Positions 14,617 through 24,591 are shown, numbered from the stretch's first letter. The stretch is 33,765 nt of DNA from an uncultured Collinsella sp. (GCA_902479135.1 CABSNU010000024.1:1-33765), one strand, 5' to 3'. Program-made: numbers and translations. Notes: generated by a model not told the origin, from the sequence alone.

Positions 14617-17600
14617 ATGGCATTCGTCCATCTGCACAATCACACTGTCTTCTCCATGCTCGACGGCGCAACCCGTATCCAGGATATGGTCAACCGCGCT
14701 GTTGAGCTGGGCATGCCCGCCGTGGCCATTACCGACCACGGTTACATGTACGGCGTGCCCGACCTGGCGCTGGCCTGCGACGCCGTTAACCACAACACGC
14801 CCGAGTACAAAACGTGGAGCCACGACAAGGCCTTCTTGGAAAAGGACCGCCGCGACGAGCTGGAGGAGCCCGATCCCGAGGCCAACCCGCGCGAGCATGC
14901 CCAGTATGTGAAGGACATGGCCATGTGGGACGAGAAGGGCAACATCGACGAGCTCAAGCCGCCGCTGGTCATCAAGCCCATCTTTGGCTGCGAGGTCTAC
15001 TTTACGCCGGACGAGACCCTTGCTCGCGACCACAAGCCCGAGCTCTACCACATGATTCTTCTGGCCAAGGACCAGGAGGGCTACGTCAACCTGATGCAGA
15101 CGGTTTCCGAGGCCGCCGTGCAGGGCTTTTACTACAAGCCGCGTGTGACGCTCGACAACCTGCGCCGCCACGCCAAAGGCATGATCTGCACGAGCGCCTG
15201 CATTGCGGGCATCATCCCCAAATACATCGACCGTGGTGACATGGAAGGCGCCATCAAATGGGCCGAGACCTTCCGTGACACCTTCGAGCCCGGCGACTTC
15301 TACATCGAGATCCAGGAACATGGCATCACCACCGACAACGGCCTGACCGATGAGCAGATGGACCGCACGCTCATCGACATCGCCAAACAGGTGGGCGTCA
15401 AGGTTATCGCCACCAACGACTTCCACTACCTGCGCCGCGAGGACGCGCCCGTGCAGGACGTCATCATGTGCATTGGCATGAACGCCAAAGTCGACGACCC
15501 CAACCGCATGCGCATGACTGGCTCGGAGTTTTACATGAAGACCGAGGAGGAGATGCGGGCAATGTTCCCGTATTGCCCCGAGGCCTGCGACAACACGCTC
15601 GAGATCGCCGACAAGTGCTACGTCGAGCTCGACTGGGACTCCATCATCCTGCCGCGCTTCCCGCTGCTCGATCCCGGAGAGACGCACGAGAGCCAGTTCC
15701 GCCGCGAGTGCGAGAAGGGCCTGCGCCAGCACTACGGCGACGACTGGGCCACGCGCGAGATCGGTGGCGTCAACATCAAAGAGCGCTTTGAGTACGAATA
15801 CAAGGTCATTTGCGACAAGGGCTTTGCCGCCTACTTCTTGATCGTTGCCGAGTACGTGCAATGGGCCAAGGACAACGGCATCGGCGTCGGCCCCGGCCGT
15901 GGCTCGGCCGCCGGCGCTATCGTCGCCTACGCCATGAACATCACCGCGTTCGACCCGCTCGAGAACGGCCTAATGTTCGAGAGGTTCCTGTCGCCGCAGC
16001 GTACCGAGATGCCCGATATCGATATGGACTTCGACGATGAGCGGCGCCTCGAGGTCGTGGAGCACGTTCGCCAGCTCTACGGCCCCGAGAAGGTCACCCA
16101 CGTCATCACCTACTCGACCATCAAGGCCAAGCAGGCCATCAACGACGCCGCGCGCGTCCTGGACTACCCGGTCTACATGGGTCAGCGCCTGTCCAAGATG
16201 GTCTCGAGCGACCCCAAGGTCAAGCTCAAGCAGGTACTCGAAAAACAACCCGGCAAAGAGGATCTGTTTAACCCCGACTTTGCCGAGGCCTATAAAAAGG
16301 ACGACGACGCCCGCCGCATCATCGACACGGCGCTCTCGATTGAGGGCCTCACCCGTGGCGAGGGCGTGCACGCGTGCGCCGTTCTGATCTGCCGCGACCC
16401 CGTCAACGAGCATGTGCCCACCAAGCTCGACACCAAGGGCGGCGTCGAGATTACCCAGTACGAGGGCCATACCGTTGCCGACATGGGCCTGCTCAAGATG
16501 GACTTCTTGGGCCTGCGCACGCTGACGGTTATCTCCAAGGCCAAGGCAAACATCAAAAAGAACTTCGGCATCGACATCAAAGAGGAAGAGATCCCCTTTG
16601 ACGATCCCGAGATCTTTAAGCTCATGGGTTCCGGCCACACCGCCGGCGTCTTCCAGGTCGAGTCCGCCGGCATGACGGCCACGATCAAGAACATGAAGCC
16701 CACCGAGTACAAGCACGTCGTGGCATTGATCGCTCTGTACCGCCCGGGCCCGCTGGGCGCCGGCATGGTTTCGTCCTACATCAACCGTATGAACGGCAAG
16801 GAGCCGGCCGTCTCCTACGACGACCGCCTGGACGACATCCTGGGCGAAACCTACGGCACCATGGTCTACCAGGAGCAGGTTATGCTCATCTCCGTCGAGA
16901 TGTGCGGCTTCTCCAAGGGCGAATCGGACTCGCGTATCCGTAAGCCCGTGGCTAAGAAAAAGATCAAGCTGCTCACGTCGACGGTACTCCACTGGGAGGA
17001 TGGCTCGGACGAGACCACCTACGACCACTGGATGAACGGCGCTATCAAGAACAACTATACGCGCGAGGTCGCCCAGAAGATTTGGGACGATGTTCTCGAG
17101 TTCGCATCTTACGCCTTTAACAAGTCGCACTCCGCCGGCTACGCCATCCTGGTTATGCAGACGGCGTGGCTCAAGGCGCACTATCCGCACGAGTACATGG
17201 CGGCCGTTCTGACGTCCTATACGGGCAAGACCGACAAGATCGTTCACTACGTCTCGGCGTGCCGTCACGACGGCATCCCCGTGCTTTCGCCAGATGTCAA
17301 CGAGTCCGGTACCGAGTTCACGGCTACCAAGGAGGGCGTGCGTTTTGGTCTGGCCGGCATTCGCGGCGTGGGCACCGGCGTGGCGCAGACGATTATCGCC
17401 GAGCGCGAGGCGGGCGGACCGTTTAAGACGCTGCACGACTTTGTCGAGCGCGTGGACTCGAGCCAGGCCAACCGCCGCGTAATCGAATCGCTGATCAAGG
17501 CAGGCGCCTTCGACTCCACGGGGTATCCGCGTCGCCAGATGATGCACTTTGTGGACAAGAACAACCCCGAGAACATCATCGATGCCGCGGTAAAGCGCCA

Positions 17601-18420
17601 AAAGGACCGCGCGAGCGGCCAAACGTCGTTCTTCGACATGTTCGGCGACGTTGAGGGCTCGGGCTTTGAGGTGAGCGTGCCCGATCCGGATGGCCAGGAA
17701 TGGGACCGCCACCTTAAGCTGAGCCAGGAGAAGGAAGTTCTGGGCATCTATGTCTCGGACCACCCGCTGCGCCCGTTTGAGTATGCACTAGCCAAGGCGC
17801 GCGACTTCTCGTTCTCGCAGATCGATACCGGGTACGAAGTGCAGAACCCCACGGGCGGCACCATCAACCAGGAGATTCCCGAGGGCAAGGCGCTGTGGTG
17901 GGCCGGCATGGTCTCGAGCGTGTCCAAGCGCGTGACCAAAAACGGCGATCCCATGGGTATCGTGCAGCTCGAGGACATGGAGGGCGAGGCCACGGTCGTG
18001 GTGTTCCCCAAGACCTACAAGGAGGCCGAGGGGTACCTGTACGGCGAGGTCGATCCCGAGACCGGCGCGCAGCTGTCCGATGCCTTTGTGCGCATTAAGG
18101 GCAAGCTCGAGCGCTCGGACCGCGGCGACCAGATCATCGCGCAGGAGATCGTGCCGCTCGAGCTCAACGAGGAGAACAACAAGCCCAAGGTGTTTGAGGT
18201 CATGGTGCCCAACAGCCGCTTTAGCCAGGGCAATATGGCGCGCCTGGCCACGGTGCTCACTACCAACCCGGGCGGCGACCGCGTGGAGATCTTTATTGAG
18301 CAAGTCGACGGGCGCGTGCTACGTGCCGAGGTACCGGCCAAGGTCAACGCACGCTCGATTCCGCTGCTGGCAGAGGCAAAGGCGATTGTGGGTAACCAGG
18401 GCCGCGTGACGGTTATCTAA
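14617..18420 (+). CDS. dnaE: DNA polymerase III alpha subunit DnaE
   Basis: The 1267-aa replicative polymerase (C family) copies the chromosome in the cytosol. The N-terminal PHP domain starts at once with HLHNHT (5-10) and ITDHG (about 39-43). The palm follows with GPGRGSAAGA near 427 and the catalytic aspartates in MPDIDMDFDD near 464-473. The fingers segment has FNKSHSAGYA near 834. Toward the C-terminus come the helix-hairpin-helix region (GLAGIRGVG), a DHPL motif, and the OB-fold with GDPMGIVQLEDMEG. The region before FNKSHSA diverges from E. coli, with the sequence KPVAKKKIKLL in place of RRAMGKKK, but keeps length. I see no intein. CGGAG lies eight bases before the ATG. The SNF2-type gene starts 28 bases after the stop and is probably co-transcribed. 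Confidence 0.96.
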   Translation: MAFVHLHNHTVFSMLDGATRIQDMVNRAVELGMPAVAITDHGYMYGVPDLALACDAVNHNTPEYKTWSHDKAFLEKDRRDELEEPDPEANPREHAQYVKDMAMWDEKGNIDELKPPLVIKPIFGCEVYFTPDETLARDHKPELYHMILLAKDQEGYVNLMQTVSEAAVQGFYYKPRVTLDNLRRHAKGMICTSACIAGIIPKYIDRGDMEGAIKWAETFRDTFEPGDFYIEIQEHGITTDNGLTDEQMDRTLIDIAKQVGVKVIATNDFHYLRREDAPVQDVIMCIGMNAKVDDPNRMRMTGSEFYMKTEEEMRAMFPYCPEACDNTLEIADKCYVELDWDSIILPRFPLLDPGETHESQFRRECEKGLRQHYGDDWATREIGGVNIKERFEYEYKVICDKGFAAYFLIVAEYVQWAKDNGIGVGPGRGSAAGAIVAYAMNITAFDPLENGLMFERFLSPQRTEMPDIDMDFDDERRLEVVEHVRQLYGPEKVTHVITYSTIKAKQAINDAARVLDYPVYMGQRLSKMVSSDPKVKLKQVLEKQPGKEDLFNPDFAEAYKKDDDARRIIDTALSIEGLTRGEGVHACAVLICRDPVNEHVPTKLDTKGGVEITQYEGHTVADMGLLKMDFLGLRTLTVISKAKANIKKNFGIDIKEEEIPFDDPEIFKLMGSGHTAGVFQVESAGMTATIKNMKPTEYKHVVALIALYRPGPLGAGMVSSYINRMNGKEPAVSYDDRLDDILGETYGTMVYQEQVMLISVEMCGFSKGESDSRIRKPVAKKKIKLLTSTVLHWEDGSDETTYDHWMNGAIKNNYTREVAQKIWDDVLEFASYAFNKSHSAGYAILVMQTAWLKAHYPHEYMAAVLTSYTGKTDKIVHYVSACRHDGIPVLSPDVNESGTEFTATKEGVRFGLAGIRGVGTGVAQTIIAEREAGGPFKTLHDFVERVDSSQANRRVIESLIKAGAFDSTGYPRRQMMHFVDKNNPENIIDAAVKRQKDRASGQTSFFDMFGDVEGSGFEVSVPDPDGQEWDRHLKLSQEKEVLGIYVSDHPLRPFEYALAKARDFSFSQIDTGYEVQNPTGGTINQEIPEGKALWWAGMVSSVSKRVTKNGDPMGIVQLEDMEGEATVVVFPKTYKEAEGYLYGEVDPETGAQLSDAFVRIKGKLERSDRGDQIIAQEIVPLELNEENNKPKVFEVMVPNSRFSQGNMARLATVLTTNPGGDRVEIFIEQVDGRVLRAEVPAKVNARSIPLLAEAKAIVGNQGRVTVI

Positions 18421-18448
18421 GCTACCCGGGGTGAGATTGGAGGAAGTG

Positions 18449-21400
18449 ATGGCGCAGGGGACGTTTGTGCAGGCGCTCCGGAAAGAGGCGGCGCTGAGCG
18501 GCACCTTTATGAAGGGGCGTTCGCTCATGCTCAACGGCGCCGTGCTGTCGATCGAGGACAGCGGCTCGCGCTTCTCCAAAAACGTGACGGTTGAGGGCTC
18601 GGTGCGCGGTTCGCGCGGCGACCTGTACAAGACGCACGTGGCGCTCGACATGGACGAGCACGAGGTGATCGACTACGACTGCGATTGCCCCGCCGCCTAT
18701 CGTTACCCCGGTATGTGCAAGCACGCTATTGCCACGGCTCTGGCGTATTTGGATGCCAGCGGCGCCGAGCCCGTCGAAGGTTTGCGCACGCCGGTCCGCA
18801 CGTTTACGGCGCAGCCGAAACAGCCCGCGCGCACCGCGCCCAAAGCGCCGGCCGTCAATCCCAACTTTCCCTTTCCGGCGCCCGTCCCCACGAGCCCGAG
18901 CCTTGTGGCGGCGCTCTCCGATCTTTCGGACGCGCGCATGGATGAGCTGGCGAGCATGCGCCGCAAGCTCGCCGGTGCCGTTGATCCCGACGCCCCCAAA
19001 GCGGCGTTGGAGCCCTCGTTGGTGCCGTACTACAATCCGCTGTTCGCCGACCGCTTTAGCTGGGCGCTCGAGTTTCGCATTCGCTGCGGTTCGGTGTCCT
19101 ACGTGGTCAAGGATATCGACGGCATGGCCGACGCCTATGTTCGAGGCGGCACCTTCTCGTACGGCAAGAAGCTCACGTTTGTCCATACGCCCGAAGCCTT
19201 CGACGAGGTTTCGGTGCGCCTGCTCGACCTTGTTGTGGCAACGGTTGCGTATCTGAGCGACATCACGAGTTCGCGTTCGGCGTCGTACGATTTTGCCCGC
19301 AGCGGCTTTGTCGCCGAGCGCCAGCTGCCGCTGTCCGAGCATGACATCGTGTACATGCTGGACTTGCTGCGTGGCCGGACCATCTCCTTTGAGCCCGCCT
19401 GGTCGCGGGGGACGACGACGCATCGCACCTACGACGTGGCGGTTGAGCTATCTCCGCAAGGGGAGGACGAGGCGTCCGCTAAGCGCCCACCACTCCTTGC
19501 CGCCAAAATCGCGCCGGCGGCCGGTGGTAGCTATGACCTGCGCCTGCCCGCCGATATGTACTGCTTTGCGTCGGGCGATGCTGCCTACTTGGTTGACACG
19601 CGCCGCGCGCGCCGTACCGACGCTGCATTTGCTCAGCATGCCGCACCTTTTTTGTCGCGCTTGCTGCCGTGCCGCACGCCCGCCCATATTGCCGCCGAGC
19701 AGGTGGGTGAGTTCTGCCGTATGGCGCTGCCCATTTTGCGCGACTACACCGACCTCACCGCGCCCGCCGCGCTCGATACCGTGGCGCCCGAGCCGAGCTT
19801 TGCCATGGCAATCGGCGTCGACGATGGGCTCGTGACCTGCAAAATTACGGTTACCTACGGCGATTGGTCGGCAGATCTCTTTAGCCTGGGCGCTCCGGGC
19901 AGTCCCTTTGAAGAGCAGCGCCCCGGCGTGCCGCCCCGCGACGTGGTGGCGGAGTTTCGCGTTATGGACACGGCTGCCATGTACTTCGATTTCCAAGAGG
20001 GCGGCCTGGCGTTTGAGGAGCGCGATGATGAGAGCTTGTTCTGCCTGCTGACCGAGGGTCTGTCCGCCCTGTCCGAGCTGGGCGAGGTCATGCTCAGCGA
20101 CCGCCTGCGCCAGGTCTCGGTCCGCCCTGCGCCCAAGCTTTCGGTGCGTGCGACCGTCAAGAGTAACCTGCTCGACGTCGAGCTGGGCGCGAGCGGGCTT
20201 TCGGCGGCAGATCTTGCCATCTATCTGGACTCGTACAAGCGCCACCAGACGTTTGCGCGCCTGACGTCTGGCGACATCGTGCGCCTGGATGAGGGAGCGC
20301 GCGCCGCGTTTGGCCTTGCCGAAGATCTGGGTGTCGATGCCGTCGACCTGCTCGACGGCGTGTCGCTTCCCGCGTCGAGCACCCTTTTTGTCGATAGCAT
20401 GCTCGCGCGCACGCCGGCGCTCGAGGCCGATCGCGACGCTGCGTTCCGCCGTACCGTCGAGCGCCTGGACACGCTCGGCAAGATGGACTTTACGGTGCCG
20501 GCATCGCTCAAGGCAACGATGCGCGGCTACCAGGTCGACGGATACCAGTGGCTCGGCTCGCTCGAACACCTGGGCCTTGGCGGCATCTTGGCCGACGACA
20601 TGGGCCTGGGCAAAACGCTCCAGATGATCGCGCATATCCTGGCGCGCGTGGAGGCGGGGGACACCAAGCCCACGCTCGTGGTATGCCCGGCCTCACTCGT
20701 GTACAACTGGACTGCCGAGCTGGAGCGCTTTGCGCCCTCGCTCGATGTGTGCGCCATCGTGGGCGCCAAGGCGCAGCGTCGCGTGCAAATTGCCGGCGCT
20801 GCCGAGCACAACGTGGTCGTGACGTCGTATGACCTTATGCGCCGCGACATCGACGAATATGTCGAGCAGGATTTTGCCCGCGTGGTGCTCGATGAGGCAC
20901 AATACATTAAAAATCCGCTCACGCAGGTGGCGCGCGCTGCCAAGCGCCTGCCGGCCGGCGTGCGCTTTGCCCTGACGGGAACGCCCATCGAAAACCGCCT
21001 GTCCGAGCTCTGGAGCATCTTCGACTTTTTGATGCCGGGCCTTTTGGGGACGCGCGAGTCGTTTGCCAAGCGCTTCGAAAGCCCGGTCGAGCACGCCGAG
21101 GGTGACAGCGCCGCTCGCCTGCAGGCGCTCGTGTCGCCGTTTGTGCTGCGCCGTGTTAAGGAAGACGTGGTGGCCGACCTGCCCGAGAAGATCGAAGACA
21201 CCGTCATGGCGCAGCTTACCGGCGAGCAGCGCAAGCTCTACCTGGCCAACCAGGACCGCATCGCCCAGCAGGTGCAGCACCGCGAGGCTGGGGAGTTTAA
21301 GAAGGACAAACTCAAGGTGCTCGCCGAGCTCACCAAGCTGCGCCAGATCTGCTGCGACCCGCGTCTACACTACGAGGATTACAAGGCGGGGAGCGCCAAG

Positions 21401-21913
21401 CTCGATACGTGCATGGAGCTCGTGCGCGGCGCACTCGACGGCGGGCATCGCATCCTGTTGTTCAGCCAGTTCACGGGTATGCTCGATATCATCGGTAAGC
21501 GCTTGGCCAAGGAGAACATCGCCTTCCTTAAGCTCACGGGCGCTTCGTCTAAGGAGAGCCGCGCCAAGATGGTCGCGCAGTTCCAAGCGGGCGAGGTTCC
21601 GGTCTTTTTGATTTCGCTCAAGGCGGGCGGCGTGGGCCTTAACCTGACGGCTGCCGACGTGGTCATTCACTACGACCCGTGGTGGAACGTGGCGGCGCAG
21701 GACCAAGCGACCGACCGCGCGCATCGTATTGGCCAGCAACATACCGTGACCGTGTACAAGCTCATCGCCAAGGACACGATCGAGGAGCGCATCATGCAGA
21801 TGCAGGAGTCCAAACGCGACCTGGTCAACAGCGTGCTCGGCGGCGACGGCATCTCCTCGGCGCTGTTTACCCGCGAGGATGTTCTGGCGCTGCTCGGCGG
21901 CGACGGGCGCTAA
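18449..21913 (+). CDS. SNF2-family ATPase with N-terminal SWIM zinc finger
   Basis: The 1154-aa protein has a SWIM zinc finger at 78-92 (C78-x-C80...C90-x-H92), then a bacterial SNF2-associated domain, and a C-terminal SF2 double-RecA motor. Motor motifs: GGILADDMGLGKT near 711-723, DEAQYIKN near 814, TGTPIENRL near 846, FSQFTGMLDII near 1010, and GGVGLNLTAADVVIHYDPWWN followed by DRAHRIGQ near 1060-1095. SNF2-like proteins translocate on duplex DNA and remodel or strip protein complexes. In bacteria this architecture (also seen with RapA-like relatives) is poorly characterised and could act in transcription or repair. The start is ATG 18449 with GGAGG five bases upstream; a GTG at 18431 in frame is less likely. 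The context behind dnaE and before ruvCAB favours a role at DNA (inference). Confidence 0.9.
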   Translation: MAQGTFVQALRKEAALSGTFMKGRSLMLNGAVLSIEDSGSRFSKNVTVEGSVRGSRGDLYKTHVALDMDEHEVIDYDCDCPAAYRYPGMCKHAIATALAYLDASGAEPVEGLRTPVRTFTAQPKQPARTAPKAPAVNPNFPFPAPVPTSPSLVAALSDLSDARMDELASMRRKLAGAVDPDAPKAALEPSLVPYYNPLFADRFSWALEFRIRCGSVSYVVKDIDGMADAYVRGGTFSYGKKLTFVHTPEAFDEVSVRLLDLVVATVAYLSDITSSRSASYDFARSGFVAERQLPLSEHDIVYMLDLLRGRTISFEPAWSRGTTTHRTYDVAVELSPQGEDEASAKRPPLLAAKIAPAAGGSYDLRLPADMYCFASGDAAYLVDTRRARRTDAAFAQHAAPFLSRLLPCRTPAHIAAEQVGEFCRMALPILRDYTDLTAPAALDTVAPEPSFAMAIGVDDGLVTCKITVTYGDWSADLFSLGAPGSPFEEQRPGVPPRDVVAEFRVMDTAAMYFDFQEGGLAFEERDDESLFCLLTEGLSALSELGEVMLSDRLRQVSVRPAPKLSVRATVKSNLLDVELGASGLSAADLAIYLDSYKRHQTFARLTSGDIVRLDEGARAAFGLAEDLGVDAVDLLDGVSLPASSTLFVDSMLARTPALEADRDAAFRRTVERLDTLGKMDFTVPASLKATMRGYQVDGYQWLGSLEHLGLGGILADDMGLGKTLQMIAHILARVEAGDTKPTLVVCPASLVYNWTAELERFAPSLDVCAIVGAKAQRRVQIAGAAEHNVVVTSYDLMRRDIDEYVEQDFARVVLDEAQYIKNPLTQVARAAKRLPAGVRFALTGTPIENRLSELWSIFDFLMPGLLGTRESFAKRFESPVEHAEGDSAARLQALVSPFVLRRVKEDVVADLPEKIEDTVMAQLTGEQRKLYLANQDRIAQQVQHREAGEFKKDKLKVLAELTKLRQICCDPRLHYEDYKAGSAKLDTCMELVRGALDGGHRILLFSQFTGMLDIIGKRLAKENIAFLKLTGASSKESRAKMVAQFQAGEVPVFLISLKAGGVGLNLTAADVVIHYDPWWNVAAQDQATDRAHRIGQQHTVTVYKLIAKDTIEERIMQMQESKRDLVNSVLGGDGISSALFTREDVLALLGGDGR

Positions 21914-22063
21914 CCCGCTCGGGTGGGGCCGCCAGAGCGGATGGCACACGCTGCCCCATCGTCCCCGCCCGTTATGTGTTCATTTGCAATGCCGTGGATG
22001 GTTTGTCTGCCTTTGGGCATAAGAACCATCAAGAACATTGGCACATCAGCAAAGGAGAACATC

Positions 22064-22426
22064 ATGGCGAAATTCTTTAAGGACCCCAATGGCAAGCTCA
22101 TTGCCGCCCTTGGCAACGACGTTGCAACCCCTGCCGGCTGCACGGAGCTGACCGCGAACACCGAGGATGCGGCGCACGAGAAGCACGTGCCGGTCGTCGA
22201 GAGCGAGCGTGACGGTCACGTGATCCGCGCACGCGTGGGCTCGGTCGAGCACCCCAGCCTGCCCGAGCACTATATTGAGTGGATCGCTCTTGAGGCCGAG
22301 GGCCGCTTAGAGGTCCATTACCTTGAGCCCGGCATGAAGCCCGCGACGTTTTTTGCCGGCGGTTCCAAGACCGGTACCGTCTATGCCTACTGCAACCTGC
22401 ACGGGCTGTGGTCCGCGACATTCTAG
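22064..22426 (+). CDS. Superoxide reductase, desulfoferrodoxin family, class III-like
   Basis: The 120-aa protein reduces superoxide to hydrogen peroxide at a mononuclear Fe(His)4Cys site, an oxygen defence of anaerobes. The site is complete: H41, H63, H69, C110 and H113, with the catalytic E39-K40 pair before H41 and the hallmarks HVPVVE, HYIEWI and CNLHGLW. The first ~36 residues align with the desulforedoxin domain of desulfoferrodoxin but lack its four iron-binding cysteines (only C26 remains). It therefore belongs to the class with a vestigial N-terminal domain, like the Treponema enzyme. AAAGGAG precedes ATG 22064 by about seven bases, and a longer upstream frame is not supported. It is followed by a terminator, so it is probably the last gene of its transcript or monocistronic. 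Confidence 0.93.
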   Translation: MAKFFKDPNGKLIAALGNDVATPAGCTELTANTEDAAHEKHVPVVESERDGHVIRARVGSVEHPSLPEHYIEWIALEAEGRLEVHYLEPGMKPATFFAGGSKTGTVYAYCNLHGLWSATF

Positions 22427-22471
22427 GAGCGCGCCCCCGCTCGGGGTATCATAGCTAGCATATGCACATGC

Positions 22472-22504
22472 AAGCGCCGACTGCATTATGCGGCCGGCGC
22501 TTTT
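22472..22504 (+). terminator. Terminator after the superoxide reductase gene
   Basis: AAGCGCCG and CGGCGCTT form an 8-bp stem with a 15-nt loop that runs into TTTT. Confidence 0.85.
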
Positions 22505-22543
22505 ACTACGATTTCGATGGTTTACGACGGAAAGGGCTGAGCC

Positions 22544-24529
22544 ATGAAGCTCGCGCTTGCACAGATCGATATGCGCCTGGGTGATATTGAGGGCATTTGC
22601 GGCCGCATCGAGGACCAAGCTCGTCTGGCCCACGAGCGCGGGGCGCGCGTGCTGTGCGTTCCGGCTCCGCTCTTTATGGGCGCCATGCCCGGGGGCCTGG
22701 TGGGCACTGCCGACTTTGAGCACGACATGCTTGCCGGCTTGACTGGTGTCGCCGAGCGTATCCAGGAGCTTGACATGATCTGCATCGTGCCCGCGGCGGT
22801 TTCGTTTGAGGGCCAGCCGCTGCTCGACTACATGATGCTCAAGGACGGTCATGTGGTGCCGGCGCGTTCGAGCATTGCCCTGCAGCGTGGTGAGAACAAC
22901 GACACGCGTTGGGCGCCGCCGGTGTTCGACGTGGACGGCGTGCGCATTGCCGTGATTTTTGACTTGGACCGCGAACTCGAGATGTTGCCGACCGGTGTTG
23001 ACCTCATTGCGTATTTCCAATTCAACGCGTTTGACATGACCGACCGCGAGACTGCCGCCATTGCCGCCGTACGCAGCGGCGCCTACCGCAAGATCGCATC
23101 CAAGCGCAGCGTGTGGTTTGCCTGCATGGCGCCGGTCGGTGCCTATGACGAGTCGGTGTATACCGGCGGTTCGTTTGTGCTCGACGACTGTGGTCGCGTG
23201 GTGGCCCAGGCGCCGTGTTTTGAGGAGAGCCTGCTGGTTCAGGAGATTCAGCGCGGCGTGATGCTCGATGCCCTGGAAGATCACGAACTGCCCGAGTTCC
23301 GTTCCGAGGAGTGGCTGTGGCAGGCGCTGGTGCTCGCCGTGCGCGACAACGCCCGAGCCCACGGTGCGTCGCGTGCTGTGGTGGCACTCGAGGGCGACTT
23401 GCCGTCGTCCCTGCTGGCGGCGCTGGCCGTCGACGCTCTGGGCCCGCGTAATGTGATTGGCCTGGTGCTGGGGCGCAACCGTATCTTTACGCCGGCGCAG
23501 GAAGAGGCCGAGGCTGCCCGCTGTGCCGCCGTCCGCGCCATCGCCGAGCGTCTGCACATTCGCACCGTCGAGCGCGATGCACCGGATGCGGCGCGTGTGC
23601 TCGATCGCGACGTGTCGGCGGGCGATGCCGAGCGTCTGCGCTCGCGCACGCTGGGCCTCATGCTGGAGGACACGGCGCTCGAGCTGGGTGCGATGGCGCT
23701 GAGCCCGCTGTCCAAAACCGAGTACGCGCTGGCGGCGCCGGCGCTTTGCGGCGGCTACCAGGGCGATTACGCGCCCTTTGGCGATGTGTACCTGTCGACG
23801 CTTGAGTTTGTGGCGCGTGTGCGCAACCGCACGTCTGCCGTGGTGCCCCAAGAGCTCGTGACGCTCAACGCGGTGGAAGATTGTATGGAGCGAGTGCTGG
23901 CGCAGGCGCTCTCGACACTCGACGGTCCGGTCGATATGCTCGACCGCGCGGCACAGCTGCTCGGCGGGCTTGAACCGGGTGAGGTCGATGGCGCGCTCGA
24001 GGCGCACGTGGACCGCAATCGATCTTTCGACGACATCCCGATGGTCGCTGGCAAGCCTGAGGCCTGCTCGCTGCTGCTGATGCTCGTTCGACAGGGTGAG
24101 GCTGCCCGCCGCATGTTGCCGACGGCGCCGATCGTCTCGGCCCGTTCGTTTGCCGAGCGTGCCTGGCCGTATATGCTCGCGTGGTCCGATCTGGGGCTCA
24201 ACGGCAAGGAGCGTATGACGGTCGATTCGCTGGCGCGCGCCGAGGTGCGCCGTTTTGCTGACGAGGATACGAGCGAGCGCATGCGCGGTGAGATGATGGG
24301 CATTTTGGGTGAGCTGCTGGGTATTTCGCCCGAGCAGATGGAGGAGCTGCGCTCCGAGGACGGCCAGCGCCGCCTGCACGAGGGCATGAAGAAGTTTGAG
24401 GGCGAGGTCCAGGACGCCATCGATAAGATGATGGGCGGCCAGGGTGGCCCGCAGGGTGGACCCCAGGGCACGCCGATGCCGCATCCGCCGGTGGATCCCC
24501 GTCAGTTTCCTTTTTTCTCGCAGAACTAA
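22544..24529 (+). CDS. NAD synthetase-like pseudoenzyme (degenerate nitrilase plus degenerate NadE domain)
   Basis: The 661-aa protein follows the layout of glutamine-dependent NAD synthetase: a nitrilase-fold amidase domain (about 1-250), then an ATP-pyrophosphatase domain (about 260-560). Both catalytic sites look lost. The amidase Glu (normally PELxxxGY) is A41 in VPAPLFMG. The Lys region reads ARSSIAL (107-113). The Cys position (normally ICEDLW) reads IFDLDRE, giving F139. The PP-loop SGGxDS is replaced by EGDLPSS (283-289), although the flanking LLAALAVDALGPRNVIGL is retained. The later PFGDVYLSTLEFVAR stretch is conserved. The C-terminal ~100 residues are helical and end in a Gly/Pro/Gln-rich tail. 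The reading frame is intact with normal codon use, so the protein is evidently maintained. It may be a regulator, a scaffold or a ligand-binding protein; function unknown. Confidence 0.72.
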   Translation: MKLALAQIDMRLGDIEGICGRIEDQARLAHERGARVLCVPAPLFMGAMPGGLVGTADFEHDMLAGLTGVAERIQELDMICIVPAAVSFEGQPLLDYMMLKDGHVVPARSSIALQRGENNDTRWAPPVFDVDGVRIAVIFDLDRELEMLPTGVDLIAYFQFNAFDMTDRETAAIAAVRSGAYRKIASKRSVWFACMAPVGAYDESVYTGGSFVLDDCGRVVAQAPCFEESLLVQEIQRGVMLDALEDHELPEFRSEEWLWQALVLAVRDNARAHGASRAVVALEGDLPSSLLAALAVDALGPRNVIGLVLGRNRIFTPAQEEAEAARCAAVRAIAERLHIRTVERDAPDAARVLDRDVSAGDAERLRSRTLGLMLEDTALELGAMALSPLSKTEYALAAPALCGGYQGDYAPFGDVYLSTLEFVARVRNRTSAVVPQELVTLNAVEDCMERVLAQALSTLDGPVDMLDRAAQLLGGLEPGEVDGALEAHVDRNRSFDDIPMVAGKPEACSLLLMLVRQGEAARRMLPTAPIVSARSFAERAWPYMLAWSDLGLNGKERMTVDSLARAEVRRFADEDTSERMRGEMMGILGELLGISPEQMEELRSEDGQRRLHEGMKKFEGEVQDAIDKMMGGQGGPQGGPQGTPMPHPPVDPRQFPFFSQN

Positions 24530-24591
24530 CTATGGGATAGGATTCGCTTCCAACCCCGACACTTCAACTAAGCATCTTGGCCCCGTTGTGT

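Noticed and set aside
16921..17130. Possible intein or insertion in dnaE before FNKSHSA, where the sequence departs from E. coli
   Set aside because: The length agrees with the normal fingers segment and no intein splice motifs are present.
15970..17763. 597-codon minus-strand frame opposite dnaE, and similar long antisense frames opposite the M42, AddA-like, NadE-like and fhs genes
   Set aside because: All mirror well-recognised plus-strand genes, have no ribosome site and no domain signature; they result from the scarcity of stop codons in GC-rich antisense frames.
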